Source of the DNA: Amycolatopsis sp. CA-230715
Lineage (GTDB): Bacteria > Actinomycetota > Actinomycetes > Mycobacteriales > Pseudonocardiaceae
Assembly (NCBI RefSeq): GCF_018736145.1
Contig: NZ_CP059997.1
Span: forward strand, 2,913,501-2,977,500
DNA: 64,000 nucleotides
Direction: 5' to 3'
Shown one piece after another: positions 32,963 through 42,527 of this stretch. Position 1 is the first letter of the stretch, and each line of letters starts with the position of its first letter. Both the position numbers and the translations under genes were made by a program. The notes below the pieces were generated by a model, which saw only the letters and a program-made list of their open reading frames with translations, was not told the DNA's origin and ran no database searches.

Positions 32963-34630
32963 ATGCCGATCACTGATCGCCCCTGGCCGACCGGTTTCCC
33001 CACCACCCTCGACTACCCCGAAGTCCCGGTCGGCTCGGTACTGGCCGGCGCCGCGCACCGCTTCCGCGATCGCACGGCCTTCAGTCACGGCACCCGCCAC
33101 CTCACCTTCAGCGAACTCGGCCGCGCCGCCCGCCGGTTCGCGAACGCGCTGGCCGCGCACGGTGTCGGGCACGGCGACGTGGTCGCGGTGGCGATGCCGA
33201 ACCGCCTCGCCTACCCGGTCGCCTACTTCGGCACGCTGCTGTCCGGCGCGACGTTCAGCCCGGTCAACCCGCTGCTCCCCGCCGACGACCTCGCCGCGCA
33301 GCTCGCCGACTGCGGCGCGGTCGCCGCGATCGCGTCAGCACCGGCGGCGAGCGCGCTGGCGTCGCGGCTCGACCGCACCCGCGTCGAACTGGTGGTGGTG
33401 TCCGAACCGGACGGTGCGCCCCTTCCGGGGCACGTCGAGTTCGCCGCCTTCCACGCCGAAGCCCCCGACACGGCGCCTGCCGTGGAGTTCGATCCGCGCA
33501 CCACGCTGGCGCATCTCGCCTACACCGGCGGCACCACGGGCCGGTCGAAGGGCGTGTGCCTGCCGCACCGGAACGTGGTGGTCAACGCGCTGCAGTTCGC
33601 CTGCTGGCAGACCGGCTCGCTGCCGTCGAAGGACGAGCACGGCCACGTGGTGCTCGACCAGATCGGCAGCGCGGGCGAATGGCCGATCCGGCTGGGCACC
33701 GGGACCGCGATCAACCTGACGCCGTGGTTCCACGCGATGGGCACGATCGGCGCGCTGAACATCCCGCTGCTCACCGGGACCACGGTCGTCCTCCACGACC
33801 GGCTCGACCCGAGCGCCTACCTCGCCGCGTGCGAGCGGCTTCGCGTCACTTCGATCGGTGGCGCGCCCGCGTTGTTCACGGCGCTGATCGCGGACCCTTC
33901 GTGGCCGGCGCGCGACCTGTCCTCGGTGCGGATGATCACCAGCGGCGCCGCGCCGCTGGCGCACGACGTGATCACCACGCTCGCGGGCCGCTGCCCGGGT
34001 GCGGTGATCGCGGAGGGGTACGGGCTGACCGAGGTCACCATGGGCGCGGTGTCGTCGCCGGTGTTCCGCTCCGGGCTCCGCAAGGTCGGCTCGGTCGGCG
34101 TGCCGTTGTTCGACACCGAGGTGCGGATCGCGGACGAGCACGGCGACCCGGTGCCCGCCGGTGAGCGCGGCGAGGTGTGCGTGCGAGGGCCGCAGGTGAT
34201 GTCCGGCTACCTCAACCGTCCACAAGAGACGGCCGACGCGCTGCGGGACGGCTGGCTGCACACCGGCGACGTCGGCGTGCTCGACGACGACGGCATGCTG
34301 TCCATTGTGGACCGCATCAAGGACATGCTGATCTACAAGGGGTACAACGTGTACCCGCGCGAGCTGGAGGAACTGCTCATGGCCATGCCGGAGGTCAGCG
34401 GCGCCGCCGTGGTCGGCAGGCCGAGCTCGGAGTACGGCGAGCTGGCGGTGGCGTTCGTGGTGCGCGCGCCAGGCCACGACGACGTCACCGAAGCGGGGCT
34501 GATGGCCGAGGTGAACGAGAAATTGGTGCCGTACAAGCGACTTCGCGAGCTTCGGTTCGTCGAGCAGATCCCGGTGTCCGCCGCGGGCAAGATCCTGAAG
34601 CGCGCGCTGCGGGACCAGCTCACGCCCTGA
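32963..34630 (+). CDS. Acyl-CoA synthetase (FadD family)
   Basis: 555-aa ANL-superfamily adenylate-forming enzyme. P-loop YTGGTTGRSKGV near residue 190, AMP-binding GYGLTEVTMGA, A8 hinge IVDRIKDMLIYKGYNVYPRELEELL, and the A10 lysine in AGKILKRALR are all present, so it should be active. The substrate is probably a medium- or long-chain fatty or aryl acid. It is divergent from fadE25, which may use its product. It ends directly against a hairpin repeat at 34633 that can serve as terminator. Confidence 0.93.
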   Translation: MPITDRPWPTGFPTTLDYPEVPVGSVLAGAAHRFRDRTAFSHGTRHLTFSELGRAARRFANALAAHGVGHGDVVAVAMPNRLAYPVAYFGTLLSGATFSPVNPLLPADDLAAQLADCGAVAAIASAPAASALASRLDRTRVELVVVSEPDGAPLPGHVEFAAFHAEAPDTAPAVEFDPRTTLAHLAYTGGTTGRSKGVCLPHRNVVVNALQFACWQTGSLPSKDEHGHVVLDQIGSAGEWPIRLGTGTAINLTPWFHAMGTIGALNIPLLTGTTVVLHDRLDPSAYLAACERLRVTSIGGAPALFTALIADPSWPARDLSSVRMITSGAAPLAHDVITTLAGRCPGAVIAEGYGLTEVTMGAVSSPVFRSGLRKVGSVGVPLFDTEVRIADEHGDPVPAGERGEVCVRGPQVMSGYLNRPQETADALRDGWLHTGDVGVLDDDGMLSIVDRIKDMLIYKGYNVYPRELEELLMAMPEVSGAAVVGRPSSEYGELAVAFVVRAPGHDDVTEAGLMAEVNEKLVPYKRLRELRFVEQIPVSAAGKILKRALRDQLTP

Positions 34631-34632
34631 AG

Positions 34633-34675
34633 GTGGCTTTCGGGGCATCTACCGCCCCGAAAGCCACTTTCGGGG
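34633..34675. repeat. CCCCGAAAG-type hairpin repeat
   Basis: GTGGCTTTCGGGGC (34633-34646) pairs perfectly with GCCCCGAAAGCCAC (34654-34667) across seven bases. Alternatively CCCCGAAAG (34655-34663) pairs with CTTTCGGGG (34667-34675) across CCA, so the two hairpins exclude each other. It starts two bases after the fadD stop and lies between the convergent fadD and purE genes; probably a bidirectional terminator. Confidence 0.75.
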
Positions 34676-34690
34676 CAGGGGAAAGGCGCG

Positions 34691-35188
<498 letters not shown>

Positions 35189-35219
35189 CGCCATCCTTTC
35201 CAGACAGTCTAAAGTGGAC

Positions 35220-36404
35220 TCAGTGGATTTCGTGGCCGTCACGCCATTCGGCGTGCGAAAGCCAGTGCGCCGCCAGTGTCGCGCGCTCGCGGAGCCGTTC
35301 GACGCCGCTGCCGGTGAAGTTGACGTGCCCGAGCTTGCGGCCGGGGCGCTCGCCCTTGCCGTAGAGGTGCACGCGCGCGTCCGGGTAGCGCGCGAACAGG
35401 TGGTGCAGGCGCTCGTCCGGGCTCATGTCCGGGGTTTCGGGCGCGCCGAGCACGTTCGCCATCACGCACACCGGCGCCATCAGATCGGTCGCGCCGAGCG
35501 GGTAGTCGAGCACCGCGCGCAGGTGCTGCTCGAACTGGGAGGTCCGCGCGCCGTCCATGGTCCAGTGCCCGGAGTTGTGCGGGCGCATGGCCAATTCGTT
35601 GACCACGAGCCCGTCCTCGGTCTCGAACAGCTCGACGGCCAGCACGCCGACGACGCCGAGTTCCGCCGCCGCGCGCAGGGCGAGGTCCTGCGCCTCGTGC
35701 ATGAGATCCGCGGACAGGCCCGGCGCGGGCGCGAGCACCTCGGTGTTGATGCCGTCGCGTTGCACGGTTTCCACCACCGGCCACGCGGCGCCCTGCCCGA
35801 ACGGCGAGCGCGCCACCAGCGCGGACAGCTCGCGCCGCATCGCGACCTTCGTCTCGACGAGCAGCGGGGTGCCCGCCGCCAGGAGTTCGCCGACGAGTTC
35901 GCGCGCCTGGTCCGCGGAGTCGAGCATCCACACGCCGCGGCCGTCGTACCCGCCGCGCGCGGCCTTGAGCACCACGGGCCAGCCGTGCTCGTCGCCGAAC
36001 TTCAGCACGTCGTCCGCGGAAGTCACCTCGGCGAAGGGCGGGCCCGGGAAACCCAGCTCCGACAACCGCTTGCGCATCACGAGCTTGTCCTGCGCGTGCA
36101 GCAGGGCCTCGGGGCCAGGGCGCACCACGACGCCGTCGGCGACGAGCGCGCGCAGGTGCTCGCCGGGCACGTGCTCGTGGTCGAAGGTCAGCACGTCGAC
36201 GTGCTTGGCGAAGGAGCGCAGCGCGTCGAGATCGGTGTGGTGGCCGTAGACCACTTCACCGGCGACGAGTCCAGCCGAGTCGTTTTCGCCCGCGGCGAGC
36301 ACGCGCAACGACTGTCCTAACGCGATCGCGGACTGGTGCGTCATCCTGGCCAGCTGGCCGCCGCCCACCATGCCCACCACGGGGAGACCGGTTCGAGTAT
36401 CCAT
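35220..36404 (-). CDS. purK: N5-carboxyaminoimidazole ribonucleotide synthase
   Basis: 394-aa ATP-grasp enzyme, makes N5-CAIR from AIR, bicarbonate and ATP. VVGMVGGGQLARMTHQSAIALG at the N-terminus, LTFDHEHVP, WPVVLKAARGGYDGRGVWML, VETVQRDGINTEVLAPAPG and ELAMRPHNSGHWTMDGARTSQFEQHLRAVL with the metal-binding ENEVAPRPHNSGH-type motif. It acts together with PurE encoded downstream. The Glu preceding AMRPHNSGH is kept. Confidence 0.96.
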   Translation of the reverse strand: MDTRTGLPVVGMVGGGQLARMTHQSAIALGQSLRVLAAGENDSAGLVAGEVVYGHHTDLDALRSFAKHVDVLTFDHEHVPGEHLRALVADGVVVRPGPEALLHAQDKLVMRKRLSELGFPGPPFAEVTSADDVLKFGDEHGWPVVLKAARGGYDGRGVWMLDSADQARELVGELLAAGTPLLVETKVAMRRELSALVARSPFGQGAAWPVVETVQRDGINTEVLAPAPGLSADLMHEAQDLALRAAAELGVVGVLAVELFETEDGLVVNELAMRPHNSGHWTMDGARTSQFEQHLRAVLDYPLGATDLMAPVCVMANVLGAPETPDMSPDERLHHLFARYPDARVHLYGKGERPGRKLGHVNFTGSGVERLRERATLAAHWLSHAEWRDGHEIH

Positions 36405-36416
36405 AGCGCGAGCAGA

Positions 36417-37649
36417 CTAACCGGAGGCCGCGGCGTCGCCCTGCGGGTGTGGCGCGAGCGCGGGCTCGGTCACACGGTCGCGCCGCAGCTCGACGGCCGC
36501 CGCGACGAGCAGGCCCGCGGCGGCCGTGACCACGTAGGCGTTTCCGAGCACCACGAGCGCGGCGTTCCAGTGGAACTCGGTGTCCCCGCCGTTCGGGATG
36601 AACATGAGCAGCGCGCTGAGGTAGAAGGCGGCGACGACCGCGCCCTGCCACACGCGGCCCTTCGCCAGCAGGAGCACTACGAGGGGCACGGACCACACCC
36701 AGTGGTGCGACCACGAAACCGGCGACGCGACCAGCCCGAGGAACGCGGTGACCGCGAGCGCGGCGAGCGCTTCGCCGCGCCGGGCGAGCCGCCACACGAG
36801 CCAGGCCGCCGGGATCGCGAGCACCGCGGCGATCGCCAGCGCAAGCGTTTGCGACCAGGGCGCCTGGGCGGAAGCCCTGGTGATCATGCCGTTGAGCGAC
36901 TGGTTGAAGCTCCAGTACACGCTGCCGATGCGGCTCGGGTCGAACGCGGAGACCGTCCAGTAGCGCGCGGCGTCGCCCGGCATCAGCGGGAACATCACGC
37001 CCTGCAGCACGGCGAAGGTCGCGATCGAGCGCACGCCGTCGCGCCAGCGGCCGGTGAGGAACAGGTGCGGCACGAAGATCAACGGGGTCAGCTTGATCGC
37101 GCCAGCGACGCCGATCAGCACGCCGCCCCACCGCGAACCGCGCGCGGAAACCACGAGCACGTCCAGCACGACGAAGGCCATCAGGACCAGGTTGATCTGG
37201 CCGAGCTGGATCGTCTTCCACACCGGCTCGAAGCCCAGCGCGAGCACCGTGACACCGATCAGCACCGGTACCGAAGTGAGCCGGGAATCCCGCACCGACC
37301 TGGCGCACACGCGCACCACGACGGCGAGGGAAAGCACCGAGACCGCGGCGAGAATGCCCCAGGTCAGCCCCTCGGGAACGATCGTGAGGGGAACGAAGAG
37401 CAGTGCCGCGGCGGGCGAGTAGGTGAACGGCAGCGCCACCCACGACGGCAGCGTCGGCAGCCGCCATGCGCTGTAAACCTCTTCGCCGCGCAGGAAGGTC
37501 AGCGCGCCCGCGCGGTAGACGCCGCTGTCCGCGCCGAGATGCGCGCCGGTGAACCACACGACGAGCCCGCCCGCGAGTGCGAGTGCGACCAGTGCGCCCG
37601 CCGCCCACGACCAGGCGCGGCGGTCACTTCGCCGGGGCCGCGTCGACAT
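36417..37649 (-). CDS. GT87 family integral membrane glycosyltransferase
   Basis: 410 aa with about ten transmembrane helices. The catalytic loop after TM1 reads GAHLGADSGVYRAGALTFLRGEEVYS (Asp typical of GT-C enzymes), followed by LPFTYSPAAALLFVPL, GQINLVLMAFVVLD and ASPVSWSHHWVW. GT87 enzymes such as PimE and Rv2181 use polyprenyl-phosphomannose to add alpha-1,2 mannose outside the membrane (family knowledge). The start is ATG at 37649, overlapping the end of its paralogue by 26 bases; a longer in-frame start at 37685 is possible. Confidence 0.88.
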   Translation of the reverse strand: MSTRPRRSDRRAWSWAAGALVALALAGGLVVWFTGAHLGADSGVYRAGALTFLRGEEVYSAWRLPTLPSWVALPFTYSPAAALLFVPLTIVPEGLTWGILAAVSVLSLAVVVRVCARSVRDSRLTSVPVLIGVTVLALGFEPVWKTIQLGQINLVLMAFVVLDVLVVSARGSRWGGVLIGVAGAIKLTPLIFVPHLFLTGRWRDGVRSIATFAVLQGVMFPLMPGDAARYWTVSAFDPSRIGSVYWSFNQSLNGMITRASAQAPWSQTLALAIAAVLAIPAAWLVWRLARRGEALAALAVTAFLGLVASPVSWSHHWVWSVPLVVLLLAKGRVWQGAVVAAFYLSALLMFIPNGGDTEFHWNAALVVLGNAYVVTAAAGLLVAAAVELRRDRVTEPALAPHPQGDAAASG

Positions 37650-38988
37650 GCTCGTCCGATGGCGGCTCGGCTGGGGCGGCGGCACGGCGCCTGCGCAGGA
37701 TCAGCCAGCGCACCGTGAGCACGGCGGCGAGCACGAGCGGCATCAGCAGGTAGGCGTTGCCGAGCACGTTCTGCCAGAACACCCAGTGCAGCTCGATGTT
37801 GCGGCCGTTCGGCATCGCGAGCAGGACGCAGCTGACGAACACCGCGATCACCGCGATCGCACCGGCCCAGCGCCGCCACGCCGTGGCCGGGGTGGTCTGC
37901 GGCAGCCGCGAGATCAGCAGCACGATCAGCGGCACCGCCCACACCCAGTGGTGCGACCACGAAACCGGCGAGGCGAGCAGCACCCAGAACGCGGTCACCA
38001 GCAATGCGGCGAGCGGCTGGCCCTTGCGGTGGAAGCGCAGCATCAGCCAGATCGCGGGCACCGCGAGCACGAGCGCGAGCCCGATCGCGGCCGTCGACGA
38101 CCACGGCGCGAGATCGGTGATGCGGTTGAGCATGCCGTTGAGCGACTGGTTGCCAGCCCAGTGCAACGGCCCGATCCGGCCGGTGTCCTTCAGCGTCTGC
38201 GTCCAGAAGCGCAGGGTCTGGCCGGGGATGATCGCGAACATCAGGCCCTGGAAGGCGACGAAGGTGCCCAGCGCGCGGAAGGCGTCCTTGACCTTGCCGG
38301 TGAACAGCAGGTGCGCGATGAACGGCAGCGGGGTCAGTTTCACCGCCGAGGCGATGCCGACGAGCACGCCGCCCCACCGCGAACCGCGCGCGGTGATGAC
38401 CAGGACGTCGAGCACGACCATGGCCATCAGGATCAGGTTGATCTGGCCGAGGAAGATCGTCCGCCACACCGGTTCGAGGCCGAGGAACACCAGCGAGAAG
38501 ACCAGCGTCGCGCGGGCGGGCGAGGCCCACCAGCGGGCGCCGCCGTCCTTCGGCGGCGGCAGCGAGCCGATCGCGATCCGCACCACGAGCGCCATCGCCA
38601 GCACGGAGACGGCGGTGAGCACGCCCCACGCGACCTGGATCGGCACCAGCGCCATCGGCACGAAGAACAACGCGGCCGACGGCGGGTAGGTGAACGGCAG
38701 CAGCGCCCACCACGGCTCGGTGGCGAGCGTGTTCGCGTCGTAGAGCGGGTCGCCGTGCAGCAGGGTGAGCGCGCCGGCGCGGTACACCGCGCTGTCCACC
38801 CCGATCCGCCAGTCCAGCAGCCACGCGACGACGCCGAACACGATGGCCAGCACCGGCACCGCGGCCAGCAGGAGCACCGACCGCGGCCGGGCGGACAGCC
38901 TCGCTAGCGACGCGCGCAGGGCCAGCCGGTGCGGTGCGCGCACCGTGGACTGGCCGTCGTTGACGGCGGTGGGGACGGACCGGCTCAC
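37624..38988 (-). CDS. GT87 family integral membrane glycosyltransferase
   Basis: 454 aa, paralogue of the downstream gene with shared motifs WRIGVDSAVYRAGALTLLHGDPLYD, LPFTYPPSAALFFVP, GQINLILMAMVVLD, RGSRWGGVLVGIASAVKLTPL, NQSLNGMLNRI and ASPVSWSHHWVW. It has a longer basic cytosolic N-terminus and ends in an Arg/Ala/Pro-rich tail. The overlap with the next gene indicates coupled translation. The pair probably adds consecutive mannoses or arabinoses to one periplasmic glycolipid; a lipomannan-type product would fit the manB supply (inference). Confidence 0.88.
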   Translation of the reverse strand: MSRSVPTAVNDGQSTVRAPHRLALRASLARLSARPRSVLLLAAVPVLAIVFGVVAWLLDWRIGVDSAVYRAGALTLLHGDPLYDANTLATEPWWALLPFTYPPSAALFFVPMALVPIQVAWGVLTAVSVLAMALVVRIAIGSLPPPKDGGARWWASPARATLVFSLVFLGLEPVWRTIFLGQINLILMAMVVLDVLVITARGSRWGGVLVGIASAVKLTPLPFIAHLLFTGKVKDAFRALGTFVAFQGLMFAIIPGQTLRFWTQTLKDTGRIGPLHWAGNQSLNGMLNRITDLAPWSSTAAIGLALVLAVPAIWLMLRFHRKGQPLAALLVTAFWVLLASPVSWSHHWVWAVPLIVLLISRLPQTTPATAWRRWAGAIAVIAVFVSCVLLAMPNGRNIELHWVFWQNVLGNAYLLMPLVLAAVLTVRWLILRRRRAAAPAEPPSDEHVDAAPAK

Positions 38989-39034
38989 CGGACTAGGAAA
39001 TCACGGGACGCCCTACCCGTGTGCAAGGGACCGG

Positions 39035-39904
39035 TCAACCCCGGCCGAGGTCGTTGACGAGTTCGCACGCGGCGTCATGGGTCGCGGGCAGCCGGATGAC
39101 TTTGATCCGGGGCTGCCCGACGTCGGCGAGCTGGGTGTCCACCGCCAGCCGTTCGTTCAGCTCGCGCCTCAGCAGCACCGCCCGCGCGGAGATCCGGCCG
39201 TCCTTCGGCACCAGCACGGCGACCGAAGACGGCCCGATGCAGGCGACGCTTTCCCCGCCGTCGAACACCGAGCGCAGCGCCTCCGAAGCCAGGATCATGC
39301 TGGTCAGGCGCTGCCAGCCGGTGACGCCGGAGAGGTCGATGGCGACCGCGAGCAGCAGGTGCCCGTCGGCGGCGCCGAGCCCGTCCCGCTCGGCCTGGCG
39401 GTAGATCTCGCCGAGCCGGGTCCGCAGGTAGGCCGCCGTCGGCAGGCCGGTCAGCGGGTCGACGACCTCGATCGCCGACAGCCGGTCCATCGCCACGTCC
39501 GCCCACGCGACCGCGGTCACTCTGAGCAACCGTGCCGGGGTGGCGTCCACGTCCGGCACCACGAAGCTGCCCTCGTTCGACAGCACCGCGTGCAACGCGG
39601 CCAGATCGGCCAGCGTTTCGGCGAGCCCGGCGCCACTGGCCGCCCTCGCCCTGGCCAGCCCGGCCAGTGACACCTCCGCCGAAGCCCCCTTCAGCACCGC
39701 CGCGCACACCGCGTCGACCTCGGGCAATCCCCAGTCGCTGGGGAACCGCCAGCCCGACGACAGGCTCGCCGTGCGCCAGCGCGCCCGCAGCGAGCGCAGC
39801 TCGCGGTCCCGCTCCTGCTGCTCAGGCTGCCGAGGCGCACCGACGACGGGTGCATCCGATGAAGACTCAGTAGAGCCCGACGACCCCGACGACGACAAGG
39901 CCAC
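39035..39904 (-). CDS. Degenerate GGDEF-like domain protein
   Basis: 289 aa, soluble. The second half starts with VVDPLTGLPTAAYLRTRLGEI, the usual entry sequence of GGDEF domains, and continues with HLLLAVAIDLSG and ALRSVFDGGESVACIGPSSVAVLVPKDGRI. The GG[DE]EF catalytic loop itself is replaced by a GPSSVAVLV-type strand, so cyclic-di-GMP synthesis is unlikely; it may bind a ligand or partner. GTG at 39904 follows GGGAAGGG. It is divergent from the sigma-factor gene at 40139, with about 235 bases between. Confidence 0.75.
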   Translation of the reverse strand: MALSSSGSSGSTESSSDAPVVGAPRQPEQQERDRELRSLRARWRTASLSSGWRFPSDWGLPEVDAVCAAVLKGASAEVSLAGLARARAASGAGLAETLADLAALHAVLSNEGSFVVPDVDATPARLLRVTAVAWADVAMDRLSAIEVVDPLTGLPTAAYLRTRLGEIYRQAERDGLGAADGHLLLAVAIDLSGVTGWQRLTSMILASEALRSVFDGGESVACIGPSSVAVLVPKDGRISARAVLLRRELNERLAVDTQLADVGQPRIKVIRLPATHDAACELVNDLGRG

Positions 39905-40138
39905 CCATCCCTTCCCTCATCGAACGCTTCCGGGGTAGGGACGGCACGCGGAGTTGATCGTGACGGGGTTTCGGCAACTCGGTGAACGAAGGCGGGTGAA
40001 CCTGTTGCGCCCTCCGGGTCATCGCAGTACCCGTGACGTGACGTCACACTCATCGTCCGTCACACTGTTGCTCGCGCGAAGTCATAGGTGTGTGCGGCGA
40101 GGGAGACGCCGCGCGGACCTGCCAGACAGAGGAGACCC

Positions 40139-42493
40139 GTGTCCAGCGTTTCCGCCGAACCGACCGGCCAGAGCGACGCCGAGCTCATCGCGTCCGTGCG
40201 CGCTGGCACCATCGCCGCCTACGGGACCCTGTACGAGCGGCACGTGACGGCCGCGTACAACCTCGCCCGCCAGCTGTCGAGGTCCACCGCCGAGGCCGAC
40301 GACCTGGTGTCGGACGCGTTCGCGAAGGTGCTCGACACGCTGCGCGCCGGCAAGGGCCCCGACAGCGCGTTCCGCGCCTACCTGCTCACCGCGCTGCGGC
40401 ACACCGCGTACGACAAGACGCGCAAGGACCGCAGGATCGACCTCAACGAGGACATGTCGGAGCTGTCCAAGACGGGCGGCAAGGCGGGTGAGGCGCTGAC
40501 CGTCCCGTTCTCGGACACCGCGGTCGCCGGGCTCGAGCGGACGATGGCGGCGAAGGCGTTCGCGCGGCTGCCCGAGCGCTGGCAGGCCGTGCTGTGGCAC
40601 ACCGAGATCGAACGGCAGTCGCCGGCCGAGGTCGCGCCGCTGCTCGGGCTGACCGCGAACGGTGTCTCCGCACTCGCCTACCGCGCGCGCGAGGGGCTGC
40701 GCCAGGCTTACCTGCAGGTACACCTCGCCGAGACCTCGGCCGAACGCTGCCGCGCGACCGCCGACCGGCTCGGCGCGTGGACCCGCGACGGACTGTCCAA
40801 ACGGGAGCGCGCCCAGGTCGAGACGCATCTCGACGAATGCGACCGGTGCCGCGCGCTGGCCGCGGAACTCGCCGACGTCAACGGCGCGCTGCGCCTGATC
40901 ATCGCCCCGATCGTGCTCGGCGGCGGGGTGCTCGGCTACCTCGCGGCCGCGGGCGCGGCCAAGGCGAGCGCGGCGACCGCGGGCGCGGCGGCGGGTGCCG
41001 TCGGCACCGCGGGTGCCGCGGGCGCGGCCAGTGGTGGCGGTGGTGGCGCCGCCGCCGGTGCGGCCGCGGCGGGCCCCCGCCAGTTCGTGGGTGTGGCCGC
41101 CGCCGGGGTCGCGATCGCCGCCGCGGTGGCCGCGGGCCTGGCCTCCGGCGGGACGCACGAGATCCCCGCCGCGATGGCGCAACCCGCACCGCCAGCGGCC
41201 CCGGCCGCTCCCCCGGCGCCGCCCGCGCCTCCTCCCGTCGTGCCTCCCGCACCTCCGGCGCCGCCTGCCCCGCCGCCCGCGGCCCCGGCTCCTCCTCCGC
41301 CGCCGCCCGCGGCTCCCGCGCCACCGCCGGTGCAGCCTCCCGCGCCCGCACCGGCGCCGAACCAGCCCGCGCCACCGCCGCCGAGCCAGCCCGCGCCGCC
41401 GCCGGAAGCGCCGAAGCCGCCCAAGGTGAGCGCGCACGGACCCACGGGCTCGATCGAACTGCAGCCCGGATCCGGGCCCGTCGACGTGCCGATCACGGTG
41501 CGCAACGACGGTGGCTCGGTGTCCGAACCGGTCGTCGTCACGCTGCCACTGCCCGACGGCGTCTCGTCGCTCGGATCCGGCGGCGGGGGCCAAGGTGGCG
41601 GCGGAGGTGCCGCCGCGGGCGGTGGTCCGCGCCTGATGGCGGGCTCGGGGCTCACCGTCGAATGCCCCGCCGGAGAAGGCACCGTGACCTGCAAGACCGA
41701 GCGCGGGCTCCAGCCCGGCGAAACGGCCGTGCTGACGTACCACCTCGTCGCCGACGAGCGCGCCAAGGCGGGCGAGATCGACGGCTCGGTCACCGCGGGC
41801 AGCCAGATCAAGGTGTCGGTCAAGGTCCAGGTCGCGGTGAAACCCGCACCGGACGAGCTTTCGCTGCGGGTGGAAACGGTGTGGAGCACCTCGTTGCCGT
41901 GGCTGCGCCGCTCGTGGATCAGCGTCGACGTCCGCAACCTCGGCCCCGCCGAACGCCCCGCGACGGTGACCGTCGACCGCAGCGCCCACCTGATCCTCGG
42001 CCACTGGGTCGCCTCGTGCACCGGCGGCAGCACCGTCACCTGCACCAGCAAGCACCCGCTGGACTCGCGCGAGCACCTGCGGCTGTGGTTCGAGCTGGAC
42101 CACCGGCCCGCGCCCGGCACGGGCGTCACGGTGAGCGCCACGGTCGGCTCGGCGAACGCCTCGCGCACCGTGTACTTCGACTGCCACGGCCCGGTCTGCG
42201 ACCCCTCGGCACCGGGCCTTCCGCCCGTCGTGCCGCCCAGCCTGCCGCCGACGATCCCGCCGACTTCGCCCAGCTCGCCGTCGCCGACTTCGCCGGACAG
42301 CAGCTCGAAGAAGCCGTCCACGAGCGTGCGGCCGACGAAGCCCGAGCCGCCCACCGGCGGCGGAACCCCGTGGGCGCCGGGGAAGCAGACGACCAGCACC
42401 GCGCCTCCGCCGTCGGACAAGCCGCGCTCGGACGTGCCCGAGAGCGCCGTCACCCCGTCGTCAAAGCCGTGGTGGGAACTGCCCTGGCTGTGA
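40139..42493 (+). CDS. ECF sigma factor fused to zinc-finger anti-sigma, membrane and exported domains
   Basis: 784 aa. Residues about 15-90 are sigma region 2 (LIASVRAGTIAAYGTLYERHVTAAYNLARQL, DDLVSDAFAKVLDTL). Residues about 135-195 are region 4 (LPERWQAVLWHTEIERQSPAEVAPLLGLTANGVSALAYRAREGLRQAYL). At 230-237 lies an HxxxCxxC zinc finger (HLDECDRC) as in anti-sigma factors. Two hydrophobic Ala/Gly-rich segments (about 253-275 and 313-335) follow, then about 85 residues of proline-rich linker and an exported beta-rich region with DUF11-like features (GPVDVPITVRNDGGSVSEPVVVTLPLPDGV, ISVDVRNLGPAERPATVTV). Regulator, inhibitor and sensor thus appear to be one transmembrane polypeptide; release may need proteolysis (inference). 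GTG at 40139 has GAGGAG upstream. Confidence 0.85.
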   Translation: MSSVSAEPTGQSDAELIASVRAGTIAAYGTLYERHVTAAYNLARQLSRSTAEADDLVSDAFAKVLDTLRAGKGPDSAFRAYLLTALRHTAYDKTRKDRRIDLNEDMSELSKTGGKAGEALTVPFSDTAVAGLERTMAAKAFARLPERWQAVLWHTEIERQSPAEVAPLLGLTANGVSALAYRAREGLRQAYLQVHLAETSAERCRATADRLGAWTRDGLSKRERAQVETHLDECDRCRALAAELADVNGALRLIIAPIVLGGGVLGYLAAAGAAKASAATAGAAAGAVGTAGAAGAASGGGGGAAAGAAAAGPRQFVGVAAAGVAIAAAVAAGLASGGTHEIPAAMAQPAPPAAPAAPPAPPAPPPVVPPAPPAPPAPPPAAPAPPPPPPAAPAPPPVQPPAPAPAPNQPAPPPPSQPAPPPEAPKPPKVSAHGPTGSIELQPGSGPVDVPITVRNDGGSVSEPVVVTLPLPDGVSSLGSGGGGQGGGGGAAAGGGPRLMAGSGLTVECPAGEGTVTCKTERGLQPGETAVLTYHLVADERAKAGEIDGSVTAGSQIKVSVKVQVAVKPAPDELSLRVETVWSTSLPWLRRSWISVDVRNLGPAERPATVTVDRSAHLILGHWVASCTGGSTVTCTSKHPLDSREHLRLWFELDHRPAPGTGVTVSATVGSANASRTVYFDCHGPVCDPSAPGLPPVVPPSLPPTIPPTSPSSPSPTSPDSSSKKPSTSVRPTKPEPPTGGGTPWAPGKQTTSTAPPPSDKPRSDVPESAVTPSSKPWWELPWL

Positions 42494-42519
42494 CCACGCC
42501 GCCGGGGTGCGCGTAGCGT
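42490..42519 (+). promoter_or_regulatory. Candidate leaderless promoter of first GtrA gene
   Basis: GTGACC (42490-42495), 18-base spacer, TAGCGT (42514-42519), then eight bases to ATG at 42528; no ribosome site. It overlaps the stop of the sigma-factor gene, so the GtrA gene can be transcribed independently. Confidence 0.45.
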
Positions 42520-42527
42520 TCGGCCGC

